Source: Gluconobacter cerinus (GTDB taxonomy: Bacteria; Pseudomonadota; Alphaproteobacteria; Acetobacterales; Acetobacteraceae). Taken from it: a DNA stretch of 64,000 nucleotides. Where the stretch lies: positions 496,001-560,000 of the forward strand of contig NZ_BEWM01000001.1 of NCBI RefSeq assembly GCF_002723935.1. The letters run 5' to 3'. Of this stretch, positions 26,829 to 35,157 are shown piece by piece. Within the stretch, counting starts at the first letter, position 1, and each line of letters begins with the position of its first letter. A program made the translations under genes and the position numbers. The notes beneath the pieces are model-generated. The model was not told the DNA's origin. It ran no database searches and saw nothing but the letters and a program-made list of their open reading frames with translations.

Positions 26829-27749
26829 ATGCGGCTTTCCCGCTCCACTCTCGCCTGTGCAGCTCTTCTGGCTGGCACGTCGGTTTCGGCTCCCCTCGCA
26901 TTTGCTGCTCCGGCCGCACCTGCTGCAACCGCTCCGGCCCCGGCTGCTGCACCTGCTCCGAACCCGGACATGGTGATTGCAACCGTTAACGGCGAAAAAA
27001 TTACCTTGGGTGACGTTCAGCAGGCTGCTGGCAACCTGCCGCCGCAGGCTCGTCAGCTTCAGCCGTCCATGCTGATTCCGCTGCTGGTCAACCAGCTCGT
27101 CGATCAGAAGGCAATCCAGATTGCCGCTGGCAAGGAAGGCCTGACCAACAAGCCTGAAGTCAAGGAAGCCATGCAGAACGCCGCCAACAGCGCGCTGCAG
27201 AATGCTTATCTTGAAACCAAGGTTGGCCCGCAGATCACGGATGCTGCCCTGCACGACTACTACCAGACGCATTACGCCAACCAGAAGCCAGAGCAGGAAG
27301 TCCACGCTCGCCACATTCTGGTGGAGACGGAAGCTCAGGCCAAGGACATCATCGCCCAGCTCAACAAGGGCGCTGACTTCGCCAAGCTTGCTGGCCAGCT
27401 GTCCAAGGACAAGGGCTCCGCTGGTGCCAATGGTGGCGATCTGGGCTGGTTCAAGAAGGGCGACATGCTGCCGGCTTTCTCTGAAGCCGCTTTCTCCATG
27501 AAGCCGAACACAATCTCCCAGACGCCGGTTCACACGCAGTACGGTTACCACGTGATTCAGGTTCTGGGCTCCCGCACGGCTCCGATCCCGAGCTTTGACC
27601 AGATCCATGACCAGGTCCGTCAGGAACTGATCCGCGAGAAGGTTCGCCAGATCGTTCAGCAGGCTGAATCCCAGGTGAAGGTTGTTCACTTCGACGCACA
27701 GGGCAAGCCGGTCACGGCCGCTCCGGCACCGGCTCCTGTCAAGAAGTAA
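26829..27749 (+). CDS. Periplasmic peptidyl-prolyl cis-trans isomerase (parvulin/SurA-PrsA type)
   Basis: A 306-residue exported foldase. A signal peptide (MRLSRSTLACAALLAG to LAFA) is followed by an Ala/Pro linker, a helical chaperone domain (VNGEKITLGDVQQAAGNLPPQ to about residue 150), and one parvulin domain (VHARHILVETEAQAKDI, GSAGANGGDLGWFKKG, TQYGYHVIQVLG). It helps outer-membrane and periplasmic proteins fold. ATG 26829 with CGAGG upstream fits the signal peptide; the longer frame from 26778 does not. Divergent from secA and 10 bases ahead of argJ, a conserved alphaproteobacterial arrangement. Confidence 0.94.
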   Translation: MRLSRSTLACAALLAGTSVSAPLAFAAPAAPAATAPAPAAAPAPNPDMVIATVNGEKITLGDVQQAAGNLPPQARQLQPSMLIPLLVNQLVDQKAIQIAAGKEGLTNKPEVKEAMQNAANSALQNAYLETKVGPQITDAALHDYYQTHYANQKPEQEVHARHILVETEAQAKDIIAQLNKGADFAKLAGQLSKDKGSAGANGGDLGWFKKGDMLPAFSEAAFSMKPNTISQTPVHTQYGYHVIQVLGSRTAPIPSFDQIHDQVRQELIREKVRQIVQQAESQVKVVHFDAQGKPVTAAPAPAPVKK

Positions 27750-27759
27750 GACTAAGACC

Positions 27760-28995
27760 ATGGCAAAGCCGATCCCCGTCTCTCCGCTGGCCCGTCCTCT
27801 CCCGGACCTTTCAACGGTTGCTGGTGTTCGGCTTTCCGCCGTCGCCGCGGGCGTCCGCTATCAGGGACGAACAGACCTGATGCTCGCGGAATTTGTCCCC
27901 GGCACGATTGTCGCAGGCGTTTACACCAAGAACGCCTGCCCTGGCGCACCCATCCTGTGGTGCCGCCAGGCTCAGACAACTCCCTATGCGCGCGCTCTTC
28001 TGGTCAATGCTGGAAACGCCAACGTCTTCACAGGCCGGGCCGGCATTCAGGCCTGCGAAGACTGTGCAGACGCTGTGAGCAAGCTGCTCGACTGCCCCCC
28101 GCAGGACGTTTTCCTCTCATCGACAGGCGTCATTGGGGAAAAGCTTCCACAGGACAGAATTATTGCTGCCCTGCCCGCTGCCCAAGCTGGCCTCTTGGAA
28201 GATAACTGGGCGCAGGCTGCCCGCGCCATCATGACGACGGATACCTTCCCCAAGGCCGCGCGTCGCGACGTGACGATTGGTGGCAAGCCGGTTCGCCTTC
28301 AGGGTATAGCCAAGGGTTCTGGAATGGTCGCCCCCGACATGGCCACGATGCTGGCCTATGTTGCGACGGATGCGAAGCTTCCCCAAAATGTTCTCCAGTC
28401 CCTTTTAGCCTCTGGCTGCGCGCAAAGTTTCAACTCCATCACAGTCGATTCGGACACCTCCACGTCAGACACCCTGATGCTGTTCGCAACCGGCCTGGCC
28501 GATAATCCGGCCGTTGATGACGTCAACGATCCCGCTCTCGCCGAATTTACCCTCGCCCTGAATGACCTGCTTCTGGAGCTTGCCCTGCTGGTTGTCCGGG
28601 ATGGCGAAGGGGCGACGAAGCAGATCCGCGTTGAAGTCACCGGTGCTGACTCCAATCTTTCCGCACATCGCATTGCGCTCTCGATTGCCAACTCGCCACT
28701 GGTCAAAACGGCCATCGCTGGTGAAGACGCAAACTGGGGCCGTGTCGTGATGGCTGTAGGCAAGAGTGGTGAACCCGCAGACCGCGACCTTCTGTCCGTT
28801 GCCATCGGCGGAACCTGGATCGCGCGCGATGGTGGCGTTGTAGAGAACTACGATGAAGCCCCGGTCGTCGCGCACATGAAGGGCCAGGACATCGAAATTA
28901 CAGTCGATATGGGGCTTGATGATGGACAGGCCCGCGTGTGGACGTGTGACCTGACGCATGGCTACATCGACATCAATGGTTCTTACCGCAGCTAG
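27760..28995 (+). CDS. argJ: Bifunctional ornithine acetyltransferase/N-acetylglutamate synthase
   Basis: A 411-residue self-cleaving enzyme of the arginine acetyl cycle. It transfers acetyl from N-acetylornithine to glutamate, and in bifunctional forms also uses acetyl-CoA. The autoproteolysis and nucleophile site is T196 in GMVAPDMATMLAYVATDA, dividing alpha and beta chains. SSTGVIGEKLP and EDANWGRVVMAVGKSG are further family blocks. ATG 27760 follows AAGAC; the longer frame from 27682 overlaps the foldase gene and is not credible. Whether it is mono- or bifunctional cannot be settled by eye. Confidence 0.96.
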   Translation: MAKPIPVSPLARPLPDLSTVAGVRLSAVAAGVRYQGRTDLMLAEFVPGTIVAGVYTKNACPGAPILWCRQAQTTPYARALLVNAGNANVFTGRAGIQACEDCADAVSKLLDCPPQDVFLSSTGVIGEKLPQDRIIAALPAAQAGLLEDNWAQAARAIMTTDTFPKAARRDVTIGGKPVRLQGIAKGSGMVAPDMATMLAYVATDAKLPQNVLQSLLASGCAQSFNSITVDSDTSTSDTLMLFATGLADNPAVDDVNDPALAEFTLALNDLLLELALLVVRDGEGATKQIRVEVTGADSNLSAHRIALSIANSPLVKTAIAGEDANWGRVVMAVGKSGEPADRDLLSVAIGGTWIARDGGVVENYDEAPVVAHMKGQDIEITVDMGLDDGQARVWTCDLTHGYIDINGSYRS

Positions 28996-29098
28996 AGCGA
29001 TCAACACGAGAGCGGGAGCGGGGGTTGTGCAGCCCTCCGCCTCCCGTTAGCACAGGTATCGCTCCAATTGGCGGGCGCTTGGTATGAGGAAACTGTCC

Positions 29099-30328
29099 AT
29101 GTCTGCTGCAACTCGTGTCGTTGTTCTCGGTGGCGGTGTCGGAGGTCTTGAGGCTGCTACGGCCCTTGGTCGCCGAAACAACATAGCCGTGACACTCGTT
29201 GACCGCAGCCCGGTCCATTACTGGAAGCCTTCACTGCATGAATTTGCAGCAGGCACGATGCAGCACGACGGCAACTGTATTCCTTTCACCGAAACTGCTG
29301 AAAAATTCGGTTTCAGCTTTGTCCAGAGCCTGCCCACCGCCGTTGACCGTACCGCTCAGACAGTCACGCTCGAAAACGGGAGCACCCTCCCCTACGACTA
29401 TCTGGTTGTCGCGCTGGGTTCCCGCGCCAATGATTTTGGCATTCCAGGCATTCTCGATCACTGTCGCTTCATTGACAGCCTCAATGACGCAGACACTCTG
29501 TACTCCGAATTCCGCAAGGCTCTTCAGGCAGCGCGCGCTGCTGGTCAAAAACTGAGCCTCGGTATTGTTGGTGGTGGCGCCACAGGTGTTCAGCTCGCTG
29601 CCGAGCTTTGCAAAGCCATTGATGAAGCGCCCGGCCTCGGCCCGTCAGTTCGCAAAACGGGTCTTGATGCTGTCCTGATTGAAACCGGGCCGCGCATCCT
29701 TCCCGCCTTCCCGGAAGCCGTGTCCACGGCAGCAGCCAGCCAGCTCGAAAAGCTTGGCATTTCTGTGCGTACGGGCGCCATGGTTGTTGGCGCTGACGAG
29801 CATGGTTTTAATCTCAAGTCCGGCGAGCAGATTCCTGCGACTCTCCGGGTCTGGGCTGCGGGTGTTCGCGCCTCTGATGCCACAGGCCTCTTTGATGGCC
29901 TGGAACGCGGCCGTGCAGGGCAGCTTGGCGTGACACAGACGCTTCAGACAACTGAAGATGCCAAGATCTTTGCGATTGGCGACTGCGCCCGCATTGACGC
30001 CGCACCAGTGGCCCCAACGGCTCAGGCTGCCCGCCAGCAAGGCCAGTATGTTGGGCGCGTCCTGCCGCAGATCGTTGCGGGCCAGACACCTGCACCATTC
30101 GTCTATAATGATCGCGGCGCCGTCGTGGCCCTCGGCGATTATAACGGCTGGGGCATGCTGGATGCCAATCGCAGCTTCGGTGGCGGCCTGGTGTCCGGTC
30201 TGTTTGCACGCCTTATTCACGAAGGGCTGTACCGCCAGCATCAGGCTGGTATCGTGGGCCTGATAAAGACGGCTTGCACAACGGTGAAAGAGCATCTTTC
30301 TCCCGTAAAGCCAGACCTCGGCGCCTGA
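29099..30328 (+). CDS. ndh: Type II NADH dehydrogenase (NDH-2)
   Basis: A 409-residue FAD-dependent oxidoreductase that passes electrons from NADH to ubiquinone without proton pumping. The FAD fold is VVVLGGGVGGLEAATALG near the start, and the NADH fold is GIVGGGATGVQLAAEL near residue 160. IFAIGDCAR and QAARQQGQYVGRVL are the FAD/quinone-side motifs. The C-terminal amphipathic segment, LFARLIHEGLYRQHQAGIVG, fits membrane anchoring. ATG 29099 has AGGA eight bases before it; ATG 29084 is the alternative. NDH-2 is a principal NADH oxidase in acetic acid bacteria (established for Gluconobacter). Confidence 0.9.
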   Translation: MSAATRVVVLGGGVGGLEAATALGRRNNIAVTLVDRSPVHYWKPSLHEFAAGTMQHDGNCIPFTETAEKFGFSFVQSLPTAVDRTAQTVTLENGSTLPYDYLVVALGSRANDFGIPGILDHCRFIDSLNDADTLYSEFRKALQAARAAGQKLSLGIVGGGATGVQLAAELCKAIDEAPGLGPSVRKTGLDAVLIETGPRILPAFPEAVSTAAASQLEKLGISVRTGAMVVGADEHGFNLKSGEQIPATLRVWAAGVRASDATGLFDGLERGRAGQLGVTQTLQTTEDAKIFAIGDCARIDAAPVAPTAQAARQQGQYVGRVLPQIVAGQTPAPFVYNDRGAVVALGDYNGWGMLDANRSFGGGLVSGLFARLIHEGLYRQHQAGIVGLIKTACTTVKEHLSPVKPDLGA

Positions 30329-30332
30329 AATC

Positions 30333-30356
30333 GCCCGACAGATGTGACCGTCGGGC
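30333..30356 (+). terminator. Weak hairpin after ndh
   Basis: GCCCGAC (30333-30339) and GTCGGGC (30350-30356) form a perfect 7-bp stem with a 10-base loop, five bases after the ndh stop. There is no U-tract, so termination may need Rho or may not occur. Confidence 0.35.
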
Positions 30357-30380
30357 CGTGGCATCACCAAGTGAGCGGAC

Positions 30381-31130
30381 ATGACCGACGCACATCTGCC
30401 TTCCACGTTCGATCAGACCATGCAGCGGGTCGAAAACGTCCTGTCTGACAAGGGCTTCAAATTTCTCCAGGCGGATACCATGCGTCCGCTTCTGGAGCAC
30501 GAAGGCCTGACAGACTGGGACAGTTTTGCCGCCAGCTGGAACGACCTCGGTCTTGATCTCTACATGGCCGATGGGGGCCGCTACCGCCGCCGTCGCTATG
30601 CGACCTTTACGGTCAGTTCCGAAAACATCACGCGCAAACCAAATCAGCCTCACTATCAGAGCCGGGATCACAACCTGCTCAATGGCGGCATCGAGCGCTG
30701 GTTCGGGCCGATTGAAGACGCGATTGCCACTCATCCCGCCATGCTGGCAGCCATTCGGACAATTGGCCGATTCGCAGATGCCCTGACACCCTCCGAATCA
30801 CGGCCCGAAACGTGGCATGCAGAGGTTCACCAGTTCCGGATTGAAGCCAATCCTGACAGTGAAGGGCGCCCCACCCCGGAAGGCATGCACCGCGACGGTG
30901 TGGACTGGGTGCTCGTCCTGATGATCGGCCGCCACAACGTTGAGCAGGGTGTGACGACGATCCACGATGACCAGAAAGATCTTCTGGGCTCATTCACCCT
31001 GACCAAGCCATTTGATGCTGCGATCGTGGACGATCATCGCGTTTACCACGGCGTTACAGCCGTCACCCCACAGGATGCAGACAAACCTGCCTATCGTGAT
31101 GTGCTGGTTATCACCCTTCGCCACGAATAA
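30381..31130 (+). CDS. 2OG-Fe(II) dioxygenase-like protein
   Basis: A 249-residue soluble protein resembling the 2OG-Fe dioxygenase family that includes bacterial amino-acid hydroxylases. Candidate iron ligands are His and Asp in MHRDGVDWVLVLMI near residue 170 and a distal His in IVDDHRVYHGVTAV near residue 220. The fold order (variable helical N-terminus, then a jelly-roll core) matches. The substrate is unknown; a free amino acid or a peptide is plausible. It sits alone between ndh and a secreted-protein gene. Start ATG 30381 has a weak ribosome-binding site. Confidence 0.72.
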   Translation: MTDAHLPSTFDQTMQRVENVLSDKGFKFLQADTMRPLLEHEGLTDWDSFAASWNDLGLDLYMADGGRYRRRRYATFTVSSENITRKPNQPHYQSRDHNLLNGGIERWFGPIEDAIATHPAMLAAIRTIGRFADALTPSESRPETWHAEVHQFRIEANPDSEGRPTPEGMHRDGVDWVLVLMIGRHNVEQGVTTIHDDQKDLLGSFTLTKPFDAAIVDDHRVYHGVTAVTPQDADKPAYRDVLVITLRHE

Positions 31131-31158
31131 ACCTGAAATCTCCGATGGATCGACAGGC

Positions 31159-31173
31159 TTAATTCCGTGTTAA
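31159..31173. promoter_or_regulatory. Perfect CtrA-box sequence TTAA-N7-TTAA
   Basis: TTAA (31159-31162), TTCCGTG, TTAA (31170-31173): all eight consensus positions match the CtrA site. It ends 10 bases before the ATG of a secreted-protein gene that has no evident Shine-Dalgarno. Function is inferred; such a position would be within or just beyond a core promoter. Confidence 0.4.
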
Positions 31174-31183
31174 GAATAACATC

Positions 31184-31744
31184 ATGACGATCCAGCAGAT
31201 TCTTTCCCGTATCCGGCTTCGCCATCTGGCGCTGCTCACAGTCTCAGCCCTCTCGGTCGCCGCTACGGTGAGCGCTGCGACAACGCATCACCGGACGCAT
31301 CACACGCGTCAGGCAAATGCCGTCAGCGCAGGGGCCGCACCGGTCATCCTGTCTGCCCATCCCGGCACGCAGCTTGATATCGATGCCCGCAAACTGAACA
31401 CGGACGATCTGGAAGATGCCGCCAAGCATCACGATCAGCCGGTCGTGCTCGTCGGCTCTGCCCCGCTCTCTGCTGGGAAGAATGACGAAGCCCTGTTCGT
31501 TCAGCTTCAGTCAGCCCGGCTCTGTGGGTCTGCTGGCTGCACCACATCCGTCTATCTGCGCCACAACGACAGCTGGAAAACAGTTCTGGATTCCGTGAAC
31601 GGCGATATTTCCGTTCTCCCCACACGCCATAAAGGCATGCATGACCTTCTCGTTGGCAAGAACGACAAGTGGATCTGGGACGGCAACGAGTATCAGGACA
31701 CGCTCAGCGCGCCACCCATGCCCAAAATGAACGGGCCGAACTAA
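31184..31744 (+). CDS. Exported protein of unknown function
   Basis: A 186-residue protein with an N-terminal signal or anchor (HLALLTVSALSVAATVSAATTHH). A His/Thr-rich stretch HHRTHHTRQ follows the cleavage region and could bind metal. The C-terminal half is beta-rich with one cysteine pair (LCGSAGCTTSVYLR), and ends in a Pro/Met-rich tail. I do not recognise the family. ATG 31184 lacks a clear ribosome-binding site, and a perfect CtrA-type sequence lies just upstream. The tRNA-Gly gene follows on the opposite strand. Confidence 0.75.
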   Translation: MTIQQILSRIRLRHLALLTVSALSVAATVSAATTHHRTHHTRQANAVSAGAAPVILSAHPGTQLDIDARKLNTDDLEDAAKHHDQPVVLVGSAPLSAGKNDEALFVQLQSARLCGSAGCTTSVYLRHNDSWKTVLDSVNGDISVLPTRHKGMHDLLVGKNDKWIWDGNEYQDTLSAPPMPKMNGPN

Positions 31745-31761
31745 TAATTTTCAGGAAAGTC

Positions 31762-31835
31762 TGGAGCGGGTGAAGGGAATCGAACCCTCGTATGCAGCTT
31801 GGGAAGCTGCCGTTCTACCATTGAACTACACCCGC
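31762..31835 (-). tRNA. tRNA-Gly (anticodon CCC)
   Basis: Read on the minus strand it starts GCGGGTG and ends CACCCGC, a perfect 7-bp acceptor stem, then T and an encoded CCA. The D-loop region AGTTCAATGGTAGAAC, anticodon arm GCAGC-TTCCCAA-GCTGC with CCC at 34-36, and T-arm GAGGGTTCGATTCCCTT are all canonical. It is 74 bases including CCA and decodes GGG. It stands alone. Confidence 0.97.
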
Positions 31836-31891
31836 GACGTCGCTGCTTATATCCCCCCCTTTGCGCCTCTGCAATCCATGCCGAAGGGGTG

Positions 31892-31921
31892 TTGACGCAA
31901 AACCACTCCTCGGCCCATAGT
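31892..31921 (+). promoter_or_regulatory. Putative promoter of the SAM-II/metZ transcript
   Basis: TTGACG (31892-31897) and CATAGT (31916-31921), 18 bases apart, resemble sigma-70 elements and lie about 30 bases before the SAM-II aptamer. Transcription is away from the tRNA gene. Confidence 0.45.
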
Positions 31922-31950
31922 CCGCTCGTGAAATGGCCATAAAGACCGTT

Positions 31951-32012
31951 TCATCCTCGTGATTTGAGCGGCCGGCTTGCGGCGAGGATAAATAACTGCG
32001 CTAAAGAGGCCC
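31951..32012 (+). promoter_or_regulatory. SAM-II riboswitch
   Basis: The compact SAM-II aptamer is visible: stem TCCTCG/CGAGGA (31954-31959 with 31983-31988), conserved CGTGATTTG (31958-31966), the GC-rich loop segment with GGCTTGC, and the 3' strand GCTAAAGAGG (32000-32009). GGCC at 31970-31973 can pair with GGCC at 32008-32011 as the pseudoknot. SAM-II lies upstream of metA/metX/metZ genes in alphaproteobacteria and lowers expression when S-adenosylmethionine is plentiful (established). Here it is about 95 bases before the metZ start, so it does not itself cover the metZ ribosome-binding site (32091-32096). Confidence 0.88.
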
Positions 32013-32104
32013 TGCGGTTTTCCATTCAAGATTTCCCAGGACTTCCACGGCCCGCCACATGCTTTCCGCCTATCCGGGTGGAAACCTTATGGAGGGACTG
32101 ATCT

Positions 32105-33298
32105 ATGTCTTCAGAAAACTGGCGTACTGCTACCCGTCTCCTGCACGACGCACCGAACCGCACTGAATTCGGTGAAACGTCCGAAGCCATCTTCCTGACA
32201 TCGGGCTTTGTCTACGACAGCGCCGAACAGGCTGCAGCGACGTTTACGGGTGACGTGGAGCACTTCCAGTATTCCCGCTTCGGCAACCCTACTGTCGACA
32301 CGTTGCAGGAGCGTCTCGCTCTGCTCGAAGGGGCTGAAGCCTGCATCGCGACCTCTACAGGCATGGGTGCCGTTTCTTCGGCTCTTCTGGCCCATGTGAA
32401 GACTGGGGAGCGCGTCGTCGCATCCCGCGCCATCTTCGGGTCCTGTTACTGGATCGTCACCAGTCTGCTGCCGCGCTACGGCATTGAGACGGAACTGGTC
32501 GATGGTGATGACTATGAGGCATGGGAGCGCGCGCTGTCCCGCCCGACAGCCGCTGTTCTGATTGAAAGCCCGTCCAACCCAATGCTGGACGTTCTCGATA
32601 TCCAGCGCATCGCAGACCTTGCGCACAAGGCAGGCGCGCTGCTGATGGTGGACAATGTGTTCGCATCCCCCATCGGACAGTCTCCCCTCAAGCTCGGTGC
32701 TGACGTCGTGCTGTATTCCTGCACGAAGCACATTGATGGTCAGGGCCGTGTCCTAGGTGGCGCTGTTCTGGGCAGCGACAAATGGATCAAGGAGACCCTC
32801 CAGCCCTTCACCCGCAACACGGGTAACGCGCTGTCTCCGTTCAATGCATGGGTACTGCTGAAGGGGCTGGAAACTCTCAAGCTTCGGACCGAAGCCATGG
32901 CACGCAATGCTGCAGATGTCGCAGATGCGCTCGCTGGCCTGCCGGGCGTTGTGAATGTCCGCTATCCAGGCCGTAGCGATCACCCGCAGCATGAACTTGC
33001 TCAGAAGCAAATGAGCAACGGTGGATCTCTCGTCGCTTTCGAAGTCGAGAACGGCAAGGCCGGTGCTTTCGCATGCCTCAACGCCTTCGGTCTCATCGCA
33101 ATTTCCAACAACCTGGGTGACGCCCGCAGTCTGGCCACGCATCCGGCAACCACAACGCATATGCGTGTTGGCGAAGATGAACGCGCACGTCTGGGCATCA
33201 CCGACGGCGTGATTCGTCTCTCCGTTGGTCTGGAAGATGCAGCCGATCTGATTGCAGACGTCACCGCCGGTGCCGCTGCTGCTCACGCTGCAAAATAA
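32105..33298 (+). CDS. metZ: O-succinylhomoserine sulfhydrylase
   Basis: A 397-residue PLP enzyme of the Cys/Met metabolism family that makes homocysteine from O-succinyl- (or O-acetyl-) homoserine and sulfide. The PLP lysine is K208 in YSCTKHIDGQGR. YSRFGNPTVDTLQERLALLEGAEA and VIRLSVGLEDAADLI are family signatures. The SAM-II riboswitch upstream supports a methionine role and favours MetZ over cystathionine beta/gamma-lyases. The ribosome-binding site is GGAGGG (32091-32096). A hairpin TTTCCGCC/GGTGGAAA (32063-32070 with 32077-32084) stands just before it. Confidence 0.93.
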   Translation: MSSENWRTATRLLHDAPNRTEFGETSEAIFLTSGFVYDSAEQAAATFTGDVEHFQYSRFGNPTVDTLQERLALLEGAEACIATSTGMGAVSSALLAHVKTGERVVASRAIFGSCYWIVTSLLPRYGIETELVDGDDYEAWERALSRPTAAVLIESPSNPMLDVLDIQRIADLAHKAGALLMVDNVFASPIGQSPLKLGADVVLYSCTKHIDGQGRVLGGAVLGSDKWIKETLQPFTRNTGNALSPFNAWVLLKGLETLKLRTEAMARNAADVADALAGLPGVVNVRYPGRSDHPQHELAQKQMSNGGSLVAFEVENGKAGAFACLNAFGLIAISNNLGDARSLATHPATTTHMRVGEDERARLGITDGVIRLSVGLEDAADLIADVTAGAAAAHAAK

Positions 33299-33339
33299 GT
33301 TTTCCTGACAAAGGCGCGGGATGACATTAGAATGGCGTT

Positions 33340-33813
33340 ATGCCTGACAAGTCATCCCAACCCCATCTCCTGGCTGATCCGGAAGCGGCAATGGCCGAAG
33401 CCATGGAAAACGCCCCCCGTTTCAGCCAGATAACGGACGACGTGACCGTAACCGTCCGCACGTTCTGGCTGGACGACCAGTCCCAGCCCGAAGACCACCG
33501 CTTTGCGTGGGCGTATCACATCTGCATTGAAAATGGTCGGAAGGACACCTTCCAGCTAATTTCCCGGAGTTGGGAAATTGTGGACGGCCTTGGACGGACT
33601 GAACACGTTCACGGAGATGGCGTTGTTGGAGAACAGCCCATCATCGGTTCGAAAGACCAGTATGATTATACGTCTGGCGCCATGCTCACCACACCGAGTG
33701 GCTTCATGCGCGGCACGTACCACATGCTCGAACCTGTTTCAGGCCAGCGCTTTGACGTGCATATCCCCACGTTCAGCCTCGACAGCCCCCACGAAGCCGG
33801 GCTGCTGCACTAA
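33340..33813 (+). CDS. apaG: ApaG domain protein
   Basis: A 157-residue protein with a single ApaG immunoglobulin-like beta fold (about residues 30-157). Characteristic segments are YHICIENGRKDTFQLISRSWEIVDG, GDGVVGEQPIIGSKDQYDYTSGAML and GFMRGTYHML. ApaG has been linked to cobalt/magnesium resistance and, by fusion in eukaryotes, to F-box proteins; its molecular role is unsettled. The 28-residue N-terminal extension is longer than usual, and a later start is possible. It lies between metZ and ispDF on the same strand, with a gap of 42 bases from metZ. Confidence 0.92.
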   Translation: MPDKSSQPHLLADPEAAMAEAMENAPRFSQITDDVTVTVRTFWLDDQSQPEDHRFAWAYHICIENGRKDTFQLISRSWEIVDGLGRTEHVHGDGVVGEQPIIGSKDQYDYTSGAMLTTPSGFMRGTYHMLEPVSGQRFDVHIPTFSLDSPHEAGLLH

Positions 33814-33865
33814 CTCCTGACACCTACCCTTGACGTTGCGCGCCCGGCAGCCCATTCCTGCGCGC

Positions 33866-35032
33866 ATGCGTATTGCTGCCCTTCTTCTCGCCGCCGGTCG
33901 TGGCCGGCGCTTTGCAGCTGGCTCGCCCGAGGATGAGGGCTCCAGCAAGCAATTCCGGATGCTCAGGGGAAAACCCGTCATCCGCCGTGCCGCTGAAGCT
34001 TTGCTTCCACACGTGGATATCCTGCTTCCCGTAGGAGATGACCCACTGCTGGCTGACAGTCTGGCCGGGCTGAATGTTCTGCCGCCCGTATCAGGCGGTG
34101 CAGAGCGTCATGACAGTGTACGCAACGGACTGGAAACGCTCGCAAATCTGACAGAGCCCCCGGATCTCGTGCTTGTCCATGACGGAGCACGCCCCTGCGT
34201 GCCGCCCGAGGTAGTTCAGAACGTCATTGAGGCATTGAAGGCCCATGCCGGTGTTATCCCTGCCGTTGCGGTCAGCGATACGATCAAGAAAGTGGAAAAC
34301 GGTATCATTGTCGATACAGTCTCCCGTGAAGGGCTGTGGCGCGCACAGACCCCGCAGGGCTTTCACTTCCCGACCCTGCTCGAACTTCACCGAACCCAAC
34401 GTGATGCCCGCACCGATGATGCCGCATTGCTGGAACATGCAGGCCATCCGGTCGCCATCGTTCAGGGCTCGGACAACAATATCAAACTGACAGTTGCGGA
34501 GGATCTGATGCGTCTTGAAGGTGTAATCGACGGTAACCTGCTACCCCGCGTTGGGCTTGGCTATGACGTCCACGCATTCGAGGAAGGCCGCAAGCTGATC
34601 CTCTGCGGTATTGAAGTTCCCCATACGAAGGGTCTGGCCGGTCATTCAGACGCCGATGTCGGCATCCATACGCTCTGTGACGCCATTTATGGTGCGCTGG
34701 CTGAGGGCGACATTGGGCGTCATTTCCCACCAACGGACAACGAGTGGAAGGATATGGACTCCGCCCGCTTCCTCATCCACGCTGGCGAACGTATCCGTGC
34801 CCGTGGCGGCTTCCTTGTCAACGCTGACATCACTCTGATCTGCGAACGCCCGAAAATCGGCCCTCATGCCAAGGCGATGCAGGACCGTCTGGCAGAGCTG
34901 CTACAGGTGAATGTCAGCCGCATCTCCGTGAAAGCCACCACATCGGAACGCCTCGGCTTCACAGGCCGTGAGGAAGGGATTGCAGCAACAGCTGCCGTCA
35001 GCATTATGGTGCCGGATAACGGAGACGCCTGA
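33866..35032 (+). CDS. ispDF: Bifunctional MEP cytidylyltransferase / MECDP synthase
   Basis: A 388-residue fusion of IspD and IspF of the methylerythritol-phosphate isoprenoid pathway. The IspD part (about 1-225) has [25 protein letters not shown] and [13 protein letters not shown]. The IspF part (about 230-388) has [19 protein letters not shown] with metal-binding Asp and His, [26 protein letters not shown] and [17 protein letters not shown]. Such fusions are normal in alphaproteobacteria. ATG 33866 is taken because it opens at the conserved [11 protein letters not shown]; a TTG at 33830 is in frame but less likely. Confidence 0.97.
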   Translation: MRIAALLLAAGRGRRFAAGSPEDEGSSKQFRMLRGKPVIRRAAEALLPHVDILLPVGDDPLLADSLAGLNVLPPVSGGAERHDSVRNGLETLANLTEPPDLVLVHDGARPCVPPEVVQNVIEALKAHAGVIPAVAVSDTIKKVENGIIVDTVSREGLWRAQTPQGFHFPTLLELHRTQRDARTDDAALLEHAGHPVAIVQGSDNNIKLTVAEDLMRLEGVIDGNLLPRVGLGYDVHAFEEGRKLILCGIEVPHTKGLAGHSDADVGIHTLCDAIYGALAEGDIGRHFPPTDNEWKDMDSARFLIHAGERIRARGGFLVNADITLICERPKIGPHAKAMQDRLAELLQVNVSRISVKATTSERLGFTGREEGIAATAAVSIMVPDNGDA

Positions 35033-35064
35033 GCGTCCAGGTTTACTTTCGAGGAAAAATCCAG

Positions 35065-35099
35065 AGCCCATTCTTCATAGCGGAGAGTGGGCTTTTTTC
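35065..35099 (+). terminator. Rho-independent terminator after ispDF
   Basis: AGCCCATTCT (35065-35074) pairs with AGAGTGGGCT (35084-35093), 10 bp with one G-U, followed by TTTTTCTTG. It ends the metZ-apaG-ispDF direction of transcription. Confidence 0.88.
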
Positions 35100-35122
35100 T
35101 TGTCGCACTAACAAAAGCGACA

Positions 35123-35143
35123 GGCCTGACAGGTTCTCAGGCC
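35123..35143 (-). terminator. Short terminator downstream of the 42-residue ORF
   Basis: GGCCTGA/TCAGGCC (35123-35129 with 35137-35143), a perfect 7-bp stem with a 7-base loop, followed on the minus strand by TGTCGCTTTTGTT. It lies 14 bases past the minus-strand peptide gene and would back a real transcript there. Confidence 0.5.
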
Positions 35144-35157
35144 CAGTTCATGGCGCT

